Shown one piece after another: positions 16,416 through 24,822 of a stretch of DNA of 64,000 nt. The first letter of the stretch is position 1. Every line of letters begins with the position of its first letter. The position numbers were made by a program, and so were the translations under genes. The DNA is from an uncultured Bacteroidales bacterium (lineage in GTDB: Bacteria; Bacteroidota; Bacteroidia; Bacteroidales; F082): positions 124,001 through 188,000 of the forward strand of contig ONFF01000009.1 in the NCBI GenBank assembly GCA_900317055.1, written 5' to 3'. The notes beneath the pieces were generated by a model. That model had not been told where the DNA came from, made no database searches, and saw only the letters and a program-made list of their open reading frames with translations.

Positions 16416-17702
16416 ATGGACAGTTGGATTATCGTTGCCGTTACTTTGTTTTTCTCAGCCCTTTGTTCGGGACTTGAGATTGCCTTCAACAGCATTAATC
16501 GCCTTCAGCTTGAGGTGGAACTGACGAAAAGCACCTTCTCGGCAAAAATCATTAGGCTGTTTTTGAAAGACCAGTCGCACTTCCTCACTTCTTTGTTGTT
16601 GGGCAACAACATCGCCCTCATCGTTTATGGCATGAGCATGTCGCAACTGCTTGACGCACCTGTCAACCATTGGTTGCAATACATCTCTTTCGACAATGCA
16701 TTTATGGTGCTGCTGGTGAAAACTATCCTCTCCACCTTGCTTGTTTTATTGGTGGCTGAGTTTCTTCCCAAGGTGCTGTTTCGCATTAATCCCAACGCCA
16801 TTCTTTCATTCTTTGCTTTGCCGACTTTCGTTTGCTATTGTCTGCTCTATCCGCTGATTCTCATTTACACCGGCATTTCGGAGTTCATCATCCGCTATAT
16901 CCTTCGTCTTAAAGTCGACCGACAAGAATACCGGTTCTCCACTGTCGACCTCAATGATTACATCGCTGAATATGCCGATCCTGAGGAAGCGGATGAAGAC
17001 ATGCAGCAGGAGATACAGTTGTTTCAGAATGTGATGGAGTTTCGCTCGGTGAAACTCCGCGAGTGTATGGGGCCACGCAACGAGATTGAGTCAGTGAAGC
17101 TCTCCGATAGTATTGAGGCTGTGAAAGCCCGTTTTGAGGAAACCAAACACTCGAAGTTGATTGTCATAGGTGAAAGCATCGACGACATTGTGGGTTATGT
17201 CCATTTGAACGATGTGGTTCGAGTTGTGGCTGAGCATAGGGAAGTGGCGTTGGCCGACATCATTCGTAAGATTGATTTTTTCCCTGAAACCTATACTGCC
17301 GATAGGCTCTTGAAGCATTTCATCCAGCACCGTCAGGGTGTGGCGGCGGTCGTCGATGAGTTTGGTGGCACTGCCGGTATTGTCACGATGGAAGATGTGG
17401 TGGAGGAAATCTTTGGCGAGATCGATGACGAGTATGATGTGGAGGATGAAGTGGAAAAGGTGGTGGACGACAACACCTTTGTCTTCTCCGCCCGTCTTGA
17501 AATCGACTACCTCAACGACACCTATAAGCTCGATTTGCCCGTTTCCGACGACTATGAGACTTTGGCTGGCATGATTCTGCACTATTGTGAGAGCATTCCT
17601 GAACAGGGTCAAATGCTCCAAATTGGCAATTATCGGGTCAAAATCTTGAAAGCTTCACACATGAAATTGGATGAGGTGGAGCTGAAAATCCAAAATAAAT
17701 AA
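16416..17702 (+). CDS. CNNM/CorC-type transporter (DUF21, CBS pair, CorC domain)
   Basis: A 428-residue inner-membrane protein. Residues 1-~165 form the DUF21 membrane domain with four hydrophobic helices, residues ~190-330 the CBS pair (VVDEFGGTAGIVTMEDVVEE is the family signature), and the C-terminal ~80 residues the CorC/HlyC transporter-associated domain. Relatives export magnesium or other divalent metals; in gliding Bacteroidota the related GldE has been linked to gliding, but nothing here shows that role. It overlaps no neighbour and sits 4 bases after lptC. Confidence 0.85.
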   Translation: MDSWIIVAVTLFFSALCSGLEIAFNSINRLQLEVELTKSTFSAKIIRLFLKDQSHFLTSLLLGNNIALIVYGMSMSQLLDAPVNHWLQYISFDNAFMVLLVKTILSTLLVLLVAEFLPKVLFRINPNAILSFFALPTFVCYCLLYPLILIYTGISEFIIRYILRLKVDRQEYRFSTVDLNDYIAEYADPEEADEDMQQEIQLFQNVMEFRSVKLRECMGPRNEIESVKLSDSIEAVKARFEETKHSKLIVIGESIDDIVGYVHLNDVVRVVAEHREVALADIIRKIDFFPETYTADRLLKHFIQHRQGVAAVVDEFGGTAGIVTMEDVVEEIFGEIDDEYDVEDEVEKVVDDNTFVFSARLEIDYLNDTYKLDLPVSDDYETLAGMILHYCESIPEQGQMLQIGNYRVKILKASHMKLDEVELKIQNK

Positions 17703-17796
17703 TTGATTTTCAGTTTGTTTTTGTAAAAACAAGCAAAAATTGAAGCTTTTGGAAAATAAAAATAAAACATTTTTCCCAGCGAGTGGAAATCTTTAC

Positions 17797-17804
17797 TAAA
17801 TTTG
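17797..17804 (+). promoter_or_regulatory. -7 box for the PpiD-like gene
   Basis: TAAATTTG followed by C, 44 bases before the start codon. Confidence 0.5.
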
Positions 17805-17847
17805 CACGCTCAAAATTGAAGTTTAATAGTAATTAGAAAATAGAATT

Positions 17848-19977
17848 ATGGCAGCAATTGAAAAAATCAGAAGACGCTCCGGATTGTTGATTGCAATCAT
17901 CGGTATCGCATTGTTAGCGTTTGTCTTACAAGACCTTTTCCAAAGTCAGGGAAGAAACACAGGTCCCACCGTGGCCACTGTTGATGGCGACAAGATTTCG
18001 GTGAGAGACTATGAAGCGCTCAAGGAAAAGAATCTTGAAAACAGAAGGTCTTCAAACAACAACCTCTCTTCCTCCGAAACTTATGGTATCTACAACAGCA
18101 CTTTGGAAGAGATGATTAAGGATAACATCATGACCAAGGAATATGAGGCCGCAGGTATCGGAATCACCACAGAGGAACTGATGGATCAGATTACTGGCGA
18201 CAAACCTCACCAGTGGGTGGTTCAGAGCTTCGGTGATGGTAACGGCAATGTTGACAAACAACGCGTGACCGAATACCTTCAGAACCTCAGCAACCTTCCT
18301 CCAGAGTATTATAACCGTTGGCTCGATTTCGAAAAAGCCGTAAAACAAAACCGCTTGGAGACCAAGTTCGACAATTTGGTGAAGGCTTCCTATTTCCTTC
18401 CCACTCCTTTGGCCAAGAAATACTATGAAAACAAGAACATGAAGGCTTCGGCCGATGTCATCGTTTTGCGTTATTCCTCCATCCCGGATTCGACCGTGAC
18501 AGTGACCGATGCCGACAACAAGGCTTTCTATGAGGAGAATAAGTACCGCTATGAGACCGACGAAAGACGCGACATTGAGTATGTTCTGTTCGAAATCAAG
18601 CCTTCGTTGGAAGACCGTCAAGAAGCATTGAAGTTCGTGCAAGAGAGAAAGCCCGAATTTGAAGCTGCTGAGAGTGCTGCCAACTTCGTGAACGACAGCT
18701 ACAACTCCGACAAGCGCTACGACAGCACTTGGATGGGCCGCAAGGATGTCCCTGAGATGATTGAACAAGCCATCTTCGACAACGGCAATGGCGTGGGCTA
18801 TGTGTATGGTCCTTACGAAAACGAAGACGCTTTTAACTTGGTTCGTATCGTTGACATGCAAAGCCGTCCCGATTCACTGCGTGCCAGCCATATCTTGATT
18901 GGTTATAAGGGCGCTATGGGAAGCCAAGACACGATTACCACTAAAGAAGAAGCTGAAGCCAAAGCTAACGAACTGCTGGCTCAACTGAAGGCCACGAAGA
19001 ACAACGATGACCTATATGCTGAAATGGCCGCTGAATATAACACAGATGGCACGAAGGACAAAGGTGGCGACCTTGATTGGTTCACCGATGGCACGATGGT
19101 TCCAGAGTTCAATGAATATGTGATTAATAACCCCGTTGGTTCATTGGGCATTGTGGAGACTCCCTTTGGTTATCATATTGTGAAGGTTACAGGAAAAACT
19201 GAACCTCAACCTAAGGCGCGTCTTGCATTCCTTGAGCACAAAATCACATGGAGCACGAAGACTTATCAGAACATTTATGCCGAGGCTAACAAGTTCTTTG
19301 CTGAAAATAGAACTTACGACCAGTTCAACAAGGCTATTGAAGAACAAGGTCTCACCAAGCGCACGATGCCTGGCATCCAGAAGTCGACTTATCAAATCAC
19401 CGGTCTTGAGAGCCCGCGTGAAATCGTCCGCTGGGCTTTCGACGAGAAGACCAAGAAAGGTGACATCTCCGACAAGATTTTTGAACTTGACAACAATCAG
19501 CTGGTTGTGGCCGCTCTGACGGGCGTCATTAATGAAGGCTATGCACCTTTGGATGTTGTTGCCGAGCGTTCCAAGTACCAAATCCTTAATAAGAAGAAGG
19601 GTGAGATGGCCGTTGAGAAGATGAAGGCTTGTGGAAGCGATGTCAACAGAATGGTTAACGAGCTGGGTGCTGAGTCCACCACTGTCTCTGATGTCAACAT
19701 TGAATCGCGTGTGTTGGGTAACTTTGGTGTTGAAGGCGATATCGTTGGTATGATCATGGGTATGAAGGAAGGTGAGGAAGTCGGCCCCGTTGCCGGTAAC
19801 TCTAGCGCCTTCATCATCAAAAACGTGAAGTTCACGGCTCCCGAAGAGACTACTGACTACAGCAGCATCATCAGAGAGAAGACCAGCCAGTTCTCCAACA
19901 GAGCTCTGAACAATGGTGTGTACAACGCCTTGAGAAACAATGTGAAGATTAAGGATAATAGAACAGAGATTTTCTAA
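17848..19977 (+). CDS. Peptidylprolyl isomerase, PpiD/SurA-like
   Basis: A 709-residue membrane-anchored periplasmic chaperone. One N-terminal helix (LLIAIIGIALLAFVL) precedes a SurA_N-type chaperone region, then a parvulin domain from LRASHILIGYKGA (~residue 345) to GYHIVKVTG (~455), then a second foldase-like region. The length is typical of Bacteroidota PpiD, which helps fold outer-membrane and secreted proteins. It closes the cluster with LptC and the TPR protein. Strong codon bias suggests high expression. A terminator follows. Confidence 0.88.
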   Translation: MAAIEKIRRRSGLLIAIIGIALLAFVLQDLFQSQGRNTGPTVATVDGDKISVRDYEALKEKNLENRRSSNNNLSSSETYGIYNSTLEEMIKDNIMTKEYEAAGIGITTEELMDQITGDKPHQWVVQSFGDGNGNVDKQRVTEYLQNLSNLPPEYYNRWLDFEKAVKQNRLETKFDNLVKASYFLPTPLAKKYYENKNMKASADVIVLRYSSIPDSTVTVTDADNKAFYEENKYRYETDERRDIEYVLFEIKPSLEDRQEALKFVQERKPEFEAAESAANFVNDSYNSDKRYDSTWMGRKDVPEMIEQAIFDNGNGVGYVYGPYENEDAFNLVRIVDMQSRPDSLRASHILIGYKGAMGSQDTITTKEEAEAKANELLAQLKATKNNDDLYAEMAAEYNTDGTKDKGGDLDWFTDGTMVPEFNEYVINNPVGSLGIVETPFGYHIVKVTGKTEPQPKARLAFLEHKITWSTKTYQNIYAEANKFFAENRTYDQFNKAIEEQGLTKRTMPGIQKSTYQITGLESPREIVRWAFDEKTKKGDISDKIFELDNNQLVVAALTGVINEGYAPLDVVAERSKYQILNKKKGEMAVEKMKACGSDVNRMVNELGAESTTVSDVNIESRVLGNFGVEGDIVGMIMGMKEGEEVGPVAGNSSAFIIKNVKFTAPEETTDYSSIIREKTSQFSNRALNNGVYNALRNNVKIKDNRTEIF

Positions 19978-20002
19978 ACGAAAGGCTCAGTGATTGAAGG
20001 AA

Positions 20003-20036
20003 AGGGTGCGTCGGTTTCTTCGGCGCACCTTTTTTT
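20003..20036 (+). terminator. Terminator after the PpiD-like gene
   Basis: Imperfect stem GGGTGCG-CG / CG-CGCACC followed by TTTTTTTG. Confidence 0.85.
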
Positions 20037-20110
20037 GTTTCAATATACTAATCAAATGTAATTTGCGTTTTAGGAAAAAGAGAATAGAGTAGAAACATAA
20101 TACCAAACTG

Positions 20111-21763
20111 ATGAAAAAACTTACTTTTTTAATCGTCGCAGCCTTGGTTTTTGCCTTTATGGGCTGCCGTAAACCTGTAGAGGTGTCTTTTGACAAAGCA
20201 ACTCTTGAGATTGCCGCCCAAGGAGGCTCTGATGAGGTTTCATTGAAGTCGAATGGAGAATGGACCATCGCCATGACCGAGGGATGGGTTATGGTTTCTT
20301 CAATGTCGGGTAACGGTGATGCCACCCTTATTTTAACTGTTGCTCCTAATACGACAGGAGAGAGCCGTTCAACTGAAATCACTGCCAGTACCAAGGACAA
20401 TACTGCTGTTTTGAAGTTGACTCAGGAGGTTCCTCAGCATTATGTTGAAGTTAGTCCTGCGTCAATTATCTGTGGCGCTGTAGGAGGTGAGTATACGGTT
20501 GAGGTGTCATCCGATATCGAATGGGAAGTCGTCACTCCCCAATGGGTGAACAGTTCGATGATGAATGGTTCCAATAATGCGACCCTTACATTGACCATTA
20601 GTCCTTTAGAAGGCGATATGTCCGAATCTCGCATAGGAGAAGTCGTAATAGGAAAACATGATTTGGCTTCTGCTACGGTAATTATTGAACAGAAAGTGTC
20701 GCCTGTTTTAGGCATTGAGGTTGTTCCTGGAAACCTTTATTATGCTTGTACTGGTGAGACCAAGACTATTGCCGTGACCACTGAGGACAATTGGACGGCC
20801 ACTGTTGGAGAGGAATGGATCACATTGAATCAAAATGAAGGACAAGGTAATGCTGAAATCAGTGTGACCGTAGGTGAAAATCCATTGTATGAAGAGCGTC
20901 AATCCAATATCATATTTGCTACGGCTGGAGGTGCTCAGGTGGAGCTCATCATTAGGCAGGAAGCTTCACCCGACCCGCATTTCCTTGAGGTTTCACCTCT
21001 TGTGTTCCAATTTGGAAAAGAAGGCGGCGAGCGAGAGATTCATGTGAGTTGTGATGATGAATGGACATTTGATTTGAATTGTGACTGGTTGTCGGTCTCG
21101 CAACAGTCGGGTACGGGCAATGCTGTTGTTGTTCTGACGGCTGCACCCAATACGATTAATGAGCTGAAAATGCAGGATTTTATTATCAAATCGGGGATGT
21201 TGAGTGCGCAATTAACAGCAAGTCAAGCTCCTGGTGATGATCCGGTTATAGCTAGTTTTGAACCTGATACTTTGTTTGTAGCCTTTTCTGGTGGGGTGCA
21301 AACTGTGCATTTGGCCTCGAACGCCACATGGCAGTTACAGGCGAGCAGTTGGATTACTTTGGTAACCAGTTCAGGCGAGGGTGACGCCACTTTTGATATT
21401 ATAGTGGATAACAATTCTGAGCCGAATGAAAGAATAGGTTTTGTTAGAGCCATTCGTAATGGACAAGTGCTGTGCACGATGGTCGTCGTTCAGGAGGGTA
21501 AGGTCGACATTTTGGAAACAGACATAACTGAACTTTATGTCCGCCCAGAAGGTGGCAGTTATGAAATCCATGTGTCAGCGAACCAAGCGTGGTCGGTGAA
21601 TGTAGATGTGGCGTGGATCCATTGCGATCCTTTGAGTGGCTTTGGCAATAAAACCCTTACCGTCACGGTCGATCCCCTGCCGAGTTTGCGACCAAGAACA
21701 GGACATGTCAAGATAAGCGGTGAAGCTGGGAATAGTGTTAGCATCTTAGTTGAACAGAATTAA
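20111..21763 (+). CDS. Lipoprotein of six BACON domains
   Basis: A 550-residue protein with a lipobox (FAFMGC, Cys18), then six consecutive ~85-residue BACON-type immunoglobulin-like domains and nothing else. Each carries the pattern GG...V.L.SN..W......WI......G.G.........N....R; good examples are ASNATWQLQASSWITLV and SANQAWSVNVDVAWIHC. BACON domains often accompany carbohydrate enzymes or serve as spacers and adhesins on the surface of gut Bacteroidota. Here no catalytic domain is attached, so an adhesin or stalk function is likely. It ends in a strong bidirectional terminator. Confidence 0.82.
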   Translation: MKKLTFLIVAALVFAFMGCRKPVEVSFDKATLEIAAQGGSDEVSLKSNGEWTIAMTEGWVMVSSMSGNGDATLILTVAPNTTGESRSTEITASTKDNTAVLKLTQEVPQHYVEVSPASIICGAVGGEYTVEVSSDIEWEVVTPQWVNSSMMNGSNNATLTLTISPLEGDMSESRIGEVVIGKHDLASATVIIEQKVSPVLGIEVVPGNLYYACTGETKTIAVTTEDNWTATVGEEWITLNQNEGQGNAEISVTVGENPLYEERQSNIIFATAGGAQVELIIRQEASPDPHFLEVSPLVFQFGKEGGEREIHVSCDDEWTFDLNCDWLSVSQQSGTGNAVVVLTAAPNTINELKMQDFIIKSGMLSAQLTASQAPGDDPVIASFEPDTLFVAFSGGVQTVHLASNATWQLQASSWITLVTSSGEGDATFDIIVDNNSEPNERIGFVRAIRNGQVLCTMVVVQEGKVDILETDITELYVRPEGGSYEIHVSANQAWSVNVDVAWIHCDPLSGFGNKTLTVTVDPLPSLRPRTGHVKISGEAGNSVSILVEQN

Positions 21764-21802
21764 AAAAGAATGGGGAAAGCAAATGCTTTCCCCATTCTTT
21801 TT
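21763..21802. terminator. Bidirectional terminator between convergent genes
   Basis: A perfect 18-bp stem, AAAAAGAATGGGGAAAGC and its complement, around an AAAT loop. It serves the BACON gene (+) and the dipeptidase gene (-). Confidence 0.92.
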
Positions 21803-21815
21803 GTCAAGGGATGGG

Positions 21816-23417
21816 TTAAAATCCGAAGCTGAACCAATACCAGAACTTGTTTTCCATTTCCTTCCAGGCTTGTCGTGTGGAAGCGGCAAAGTCCGTGGTG
21901 TATTGATTGAGAAGCTCGGTGGCTTCTTTGTTTTTGCCTTCTGCAATCAAGCTCTTTGCCCTTTCTTCTACTGCGGGAATTTCGTCGAAAGCTTTTTGTT
22001 CGAAACGGTTGGCAGTGCCGAGAAGCGTACTTTTGCAGCGACCCCATTGCACGGTAGCTAGTTTGTTGGCTTTGCGGTAGTGCCAAATCCAAGCCTCGTC
22101 GCGGTAGCGCAGTTGACCGCATTTGTCGAAGCCTTCGGGTAGGGTGGTGGAGCCGGAGAAGATGGGAATGCGCGGGCTTTGGCCTGGGTTGTCGCAAGCC
22201 ATCCAGCAGATGGCGCCGATTTCGTCAGGCATCCAGCTACGGCATTGGATAATGTGATGGTAACTGCTCCAAGCCACAGCTACGGTGCGTTGGAAGTTGA
22301 TGGTGCCAGGAGCGAGATAATTAATGGTGTTCATCATCGCGCTACCCACCCATGGATTGGCTACGGGGCTGATGATGGTGTCTTCGACCACGCCATCGTC
22401 GGTGCGTTTCTTTGCAACCATCTTTATGTTGCGGGTCATGTCCATGTCGGTCCCTTCATAAGTGCTGCGAAAGAGTTCCATCACCTTGCGTACATCAACA
22501 TTTTCGTCTGGTTTCACTGAGAAGGGCAGTTCGGGCATGTCGCGGTTAAGGTTCAATGAGGGTGCCAGCTGACTGAGGATGAAGAACTCGCGGTCGCTGT
22601 AGTTCTTGCCACCGCCATAAGAGGCACGGAAAGCCTTCCAGAAGACGAAGTCGCCCTTGCCGTCCCAGAGGCCATATTTCTTCGCTACGGCCTCGCAGTT
22701 GTCGGAGCAATAAAAGTCCTTGCTCTTGCGTTCGAGTTTGCCTATGCGGGCGATATTGGCCGAAACACCTACCTCGTCGTCGGGGATGCGTTTGGCTGCC
22801 CACACGCCGCCGATTTTGTCTGGACCTTCGCCTAGGATTTCCATTTGCCACACCTCGTTCTTGTCGGCAATGGTGATGCATTCGCCACCGTCACCATAGC
22901 CGTATTCCTTCACCAGTTTGCCGATGAGTTGGATGGCATCGCGGGCGTTGTCGCAGCGCATCAAAGCCACGCGTTCCAGTTCCTCGATCATGAACATGCC
23001 TTTGTTGTTGACCAAGGTGTCGGGACCCGAGAAAGTGGTTTCGCCGATGGCCAGTTGTTTTTCATTGAGGCAAGGGTAGGCCGTATTGAGATAAGCGTAG
23101 GTGTGGGCCACTTGTGGGATTTCGCCAGCCAGTTCCACTTTGCGGTTGTCGAAGGGGTCTTCGGTGTGCATGGAGCCTTTATACACCTTGTGCATCTCGC
23201 CTTTTTCGTGGTCGGCGGCGGCTTCCCAGCGCATCCAGGTGCGGTAGCGGCCGTCGCAGGTGTGGGAGGTGATGACGGAACCGTCGGTGGAAGCGTTTTT
23301 GCCTACCATAATGCTCGTGCAGTTGGCGCCGACAAGGCGTTCGTTTTCGTCTTGTGCCATCGTATTAAAGCCGATGAGCAACAGAGCTGAGAGAAGTAAT
23401 GATTTGAATTTAAGCAT
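21816..23417 (-). CDS. C69-family dipeptidase
   Basis: A 533-residue exported Ntn-hydrolase of peptidase family C69 (U34). The signal peptide ends NTMAQ, and Cys33 in GANCTSIMVGK is the expected N-terminal nucleophile after processing. Other family segments are STDGSVITSHTCDG, GECITIADKNEVWQMEI and VGVSANIARIG. It cleaves dipeptides and would act in the periplasm or on the surface, fitting a peptide-feeding lifestyle. It has its own leader of ~120 bases, which contains one dispersed repeat. Confidence 0.9.
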   Translation of the reverse strand: MLKFKSLLLSALLLIGFNTMAQDENERLVGANCTSIMVGKNASTDGSVITSHTCDGRYRTWMRWEAAADHEKGEMHKVYKGSMHTEDPFDNRKVELAGEIPQVAHTYAYLNTAYPCLNEKQLAIGETTFSGPDTLVNNKGMFMIEELERVALMRCDNARDAIQLIGKLVKEYGYGDGGECITIADKNEVWQMEILGEGPDKIGGVWAAKRIPDDEVGVSANIARIGKLERKSKDFYCSDNCEAVAKKYGLWDGKGDFVFWKAFRASYGGGKNYSDREFFILSQLAPSLNLNRDMPELPFSVKPDENVDVRKVMELFRSTYEGTDMDMTRNIKMVAKKRTDDGVVEDTIISPVANPWVGSAMMNTINYLAPGTINFQRTVAVAWSSYHHIIQCRSWMPDEIGAICWMACDNPGQSPRIPIFSGSTTLPEGFDKCGQLRYRDEAWIWHYRKANKLATVQWGRCKSTLLGTANRFEQKAFDEIPAVEERAKSLIAEGKNKEATELLNQYTTDFAASTRQAWKEMENKFWYWFSFGF

Positions 23418-23443
23418 AATAAATCAGAATTGATAATTGAATC

Positions 23444-23467
23444 GGCCCTTCGACAAGCTCAGGGACC
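23444..23467. repeat. Intergenic CTTCGACAAGCTCAGG repeat
   Basis: GGCCCTTCGACAAGCTCAGG followed by GACC: the cleanest copy of this family in the window, lying between hemW and the dipeptidase gene. Confidence 0.85.
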
Positions 23468-23540
23468 TTAACATTTGTTTTAGAAGTCCAAAAATAGGAA
23501 AGAAAACGGTTAGTTTTGATGTTTTGGAATAAAAAACTAC

Positions 23541-24821
23541 TTATTCCCAAAACAATTCCTCGGCCACTCCATCGGCGAAGAGCATTTGCTGGTCGGTGAG
23601 GTAGAGGAATTCCCGTGTCTGTGAGAGCCTGCCTTGGGCAATCAAGGGCTGGGCATGTTGTTCACAGTAGGTGGAGAAGTGTTCACCCATCTCGCGTTTG
23701 AGCCATTTCAAGTCGATTCCCCAGTGGGTGCGCAAGCGCAGCATGACATATTCGTCGTATTGCTGCTCAGTAGAAAGTTGTTCTTTTTCAATTATTGGTT
23801 CTTGGACTCGCTTTGCGTCATTGCGAGGAGGTACGACGAAGCAATCTAGGCATGGAGCTTTTGTTTCTGGATTGCTTCGTTCCTCGCAATGACGGGATGC
23901 GGTAGAGAAAGCCTCACAATACCGTTCAACACTGGAAACATTCCATTGTCGTGAGGTTCCATCGTAGGAATGTGCCGAAGGTCCAAAGCCTATGTAGGGC
24001 GTGCCAAACCAATAGCTAGCATTGTGCTTGGAATGCATGCCACGGCGGCAGAAATTGGAAATCTCGTAATGCAGATAGCCGTTTTCAGCGCCGCGTTGGC
24101 ATAGGATTTCATAATCGCGCAGGGCATCATCTTCGTTGACGGGAGGCACCTTGCCTAGTTCGATTTGTTTGGTCAAAATGGCATTGGGCTCCAAGGTAAG
24201 GGAGTAGGCCGAGAGGTGAGGCAGGCCGTATGCTAAGAAAATGTCCAAATTCTTGTTCCATTGCTCGGCATTGGAGGTAGGCAATCCATAGATGAGGTCG
24301 ATGCCGATGTTGCTGAAGCCTGCTTGTTTGGCCCAATCGATGCATTGGCGGGCATGCTTTGAGTCATGGCGACGGCTCAGATACTTCAAGTCATTGTCGA
24401 AAAAGCTCTGAATGCCGATGCTCAGTCGGTTGACTCCAAGTTGTCGCAAGCCTTCGAGATAATCTAACGACAGTGTGTCTGGGTTGGCCTCGAGGGTAAT
24501 CTCGGCTTTTTCGGCGATGGGATAAGTCCTCTTAATAAGGTGTAGCAACTCACCGATTTCCTTTAATGATAATAAGGAAGGTGTGCCTCCACCGAAATAG
24601 ATGGTGTTGATGGTGGGCAAGTCGTGATTACCCTTCAGCGCGGGGGATTGCGGGTCAAGCCCGCAATGAGGCCCGCGCTGAAGGTACTCCTTTCGTGCAA
24701 CAATCTCCGCTTTCAAAGCCTCCAAGAAGCAATCTTTCAGTTTCAAGGAAGGCAGCGAATAGAACCCGCAATAGGCACATTTCGAGTTGCAGAAAGGAAT
24801 ATGGATGTAGATACCAGCCAT
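23541..24821 (-). CDS. hemW: Radical SAM protein HemW with two repeat-derived insertions
   Basis: A 426-residue radical SAM protein, close to coproporphyrinogen III dehydrogenase but with the short N terminus of HemW (haem chaperone). The 4Fe-4S motif CxxxCxxC is C11, C15, C18 in IPFCNSKCAYCGF, followed by YFGGGTPS and NRLSIGIQSF. HemW proteins usually have about 375-380 residues. The extra ~47 are two in-frame repeat-encoded stretches: CGLDPQSPALKG (24633-24683) and a run ending LDCFVVPPRNDAKRV (23816-23894). Its start is one base from the stop of the upstream T9SS gene, so the two may be cotranscribed. Confidence 0.88.
   Translation of the reverse strand: MAGIYIHIPFCNSKCAYCGFYSLPSLKLKDCFLEALKAEIVARKEYLQRGPHCGLDPQSPALKGNHDLPTINTIYFGGGTPSLLSLKEIGELLHLIKRTYPIAEKAEITLEANPDTLSLDYLEGLRQLGVNRLSIGIQSFFDNDLKYLSRRHDSKHARQCIDWAKQAGFSNIGIDLIYGLPTSNAEQWNKNLDIFLAYGLPHLSAYSLTLEPNAILTKQIELGKVPPVNEDDALRDYEILCQRGAENGYLHYEISNFCRRGMHSKHNASYWFGTPYIGFGPSAHSYDGTSRQWNVSSVERYCEAFSTASRHCEERSNPETKAPCLDCFVVPPRNDAKRVQEPIIEKEQLSTEQQYDEYVMLRLRTHWGIDLKWLKREMGEHFSTYCEQHAQPLIAQGRLSQTREFLYLTDQQMLFADGVAEELFWE
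23816..23894. repeat. Palindromic CATTGCGAGG element inside hemW
   Basis: Arms CGTCATTGCGAGGAGGTACG...GCAATC and GGATTGCTTCGTTCCTCGCA...TGACG flank a ~20-base centre. It is the second copy of the element found in dus, in the same orientation relative to the gene and in the same frame. Confidence 0.88.
24633..24683. repeat. Nested palindrome (GGATTGCGGGTCAAGCCCGCAAT type) inside hemW
   Basis: The outer arms CTTCAGCGCGGG and CCCGCGCTGAAG enclose an inner palindrome ATTGCGGG-tcaag-CCCGCAAT. It is translated in frame on the minus strand as PHCGLDPQSPALKG. Confidence 0.85.
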
Positions 24822-24822
24822 C

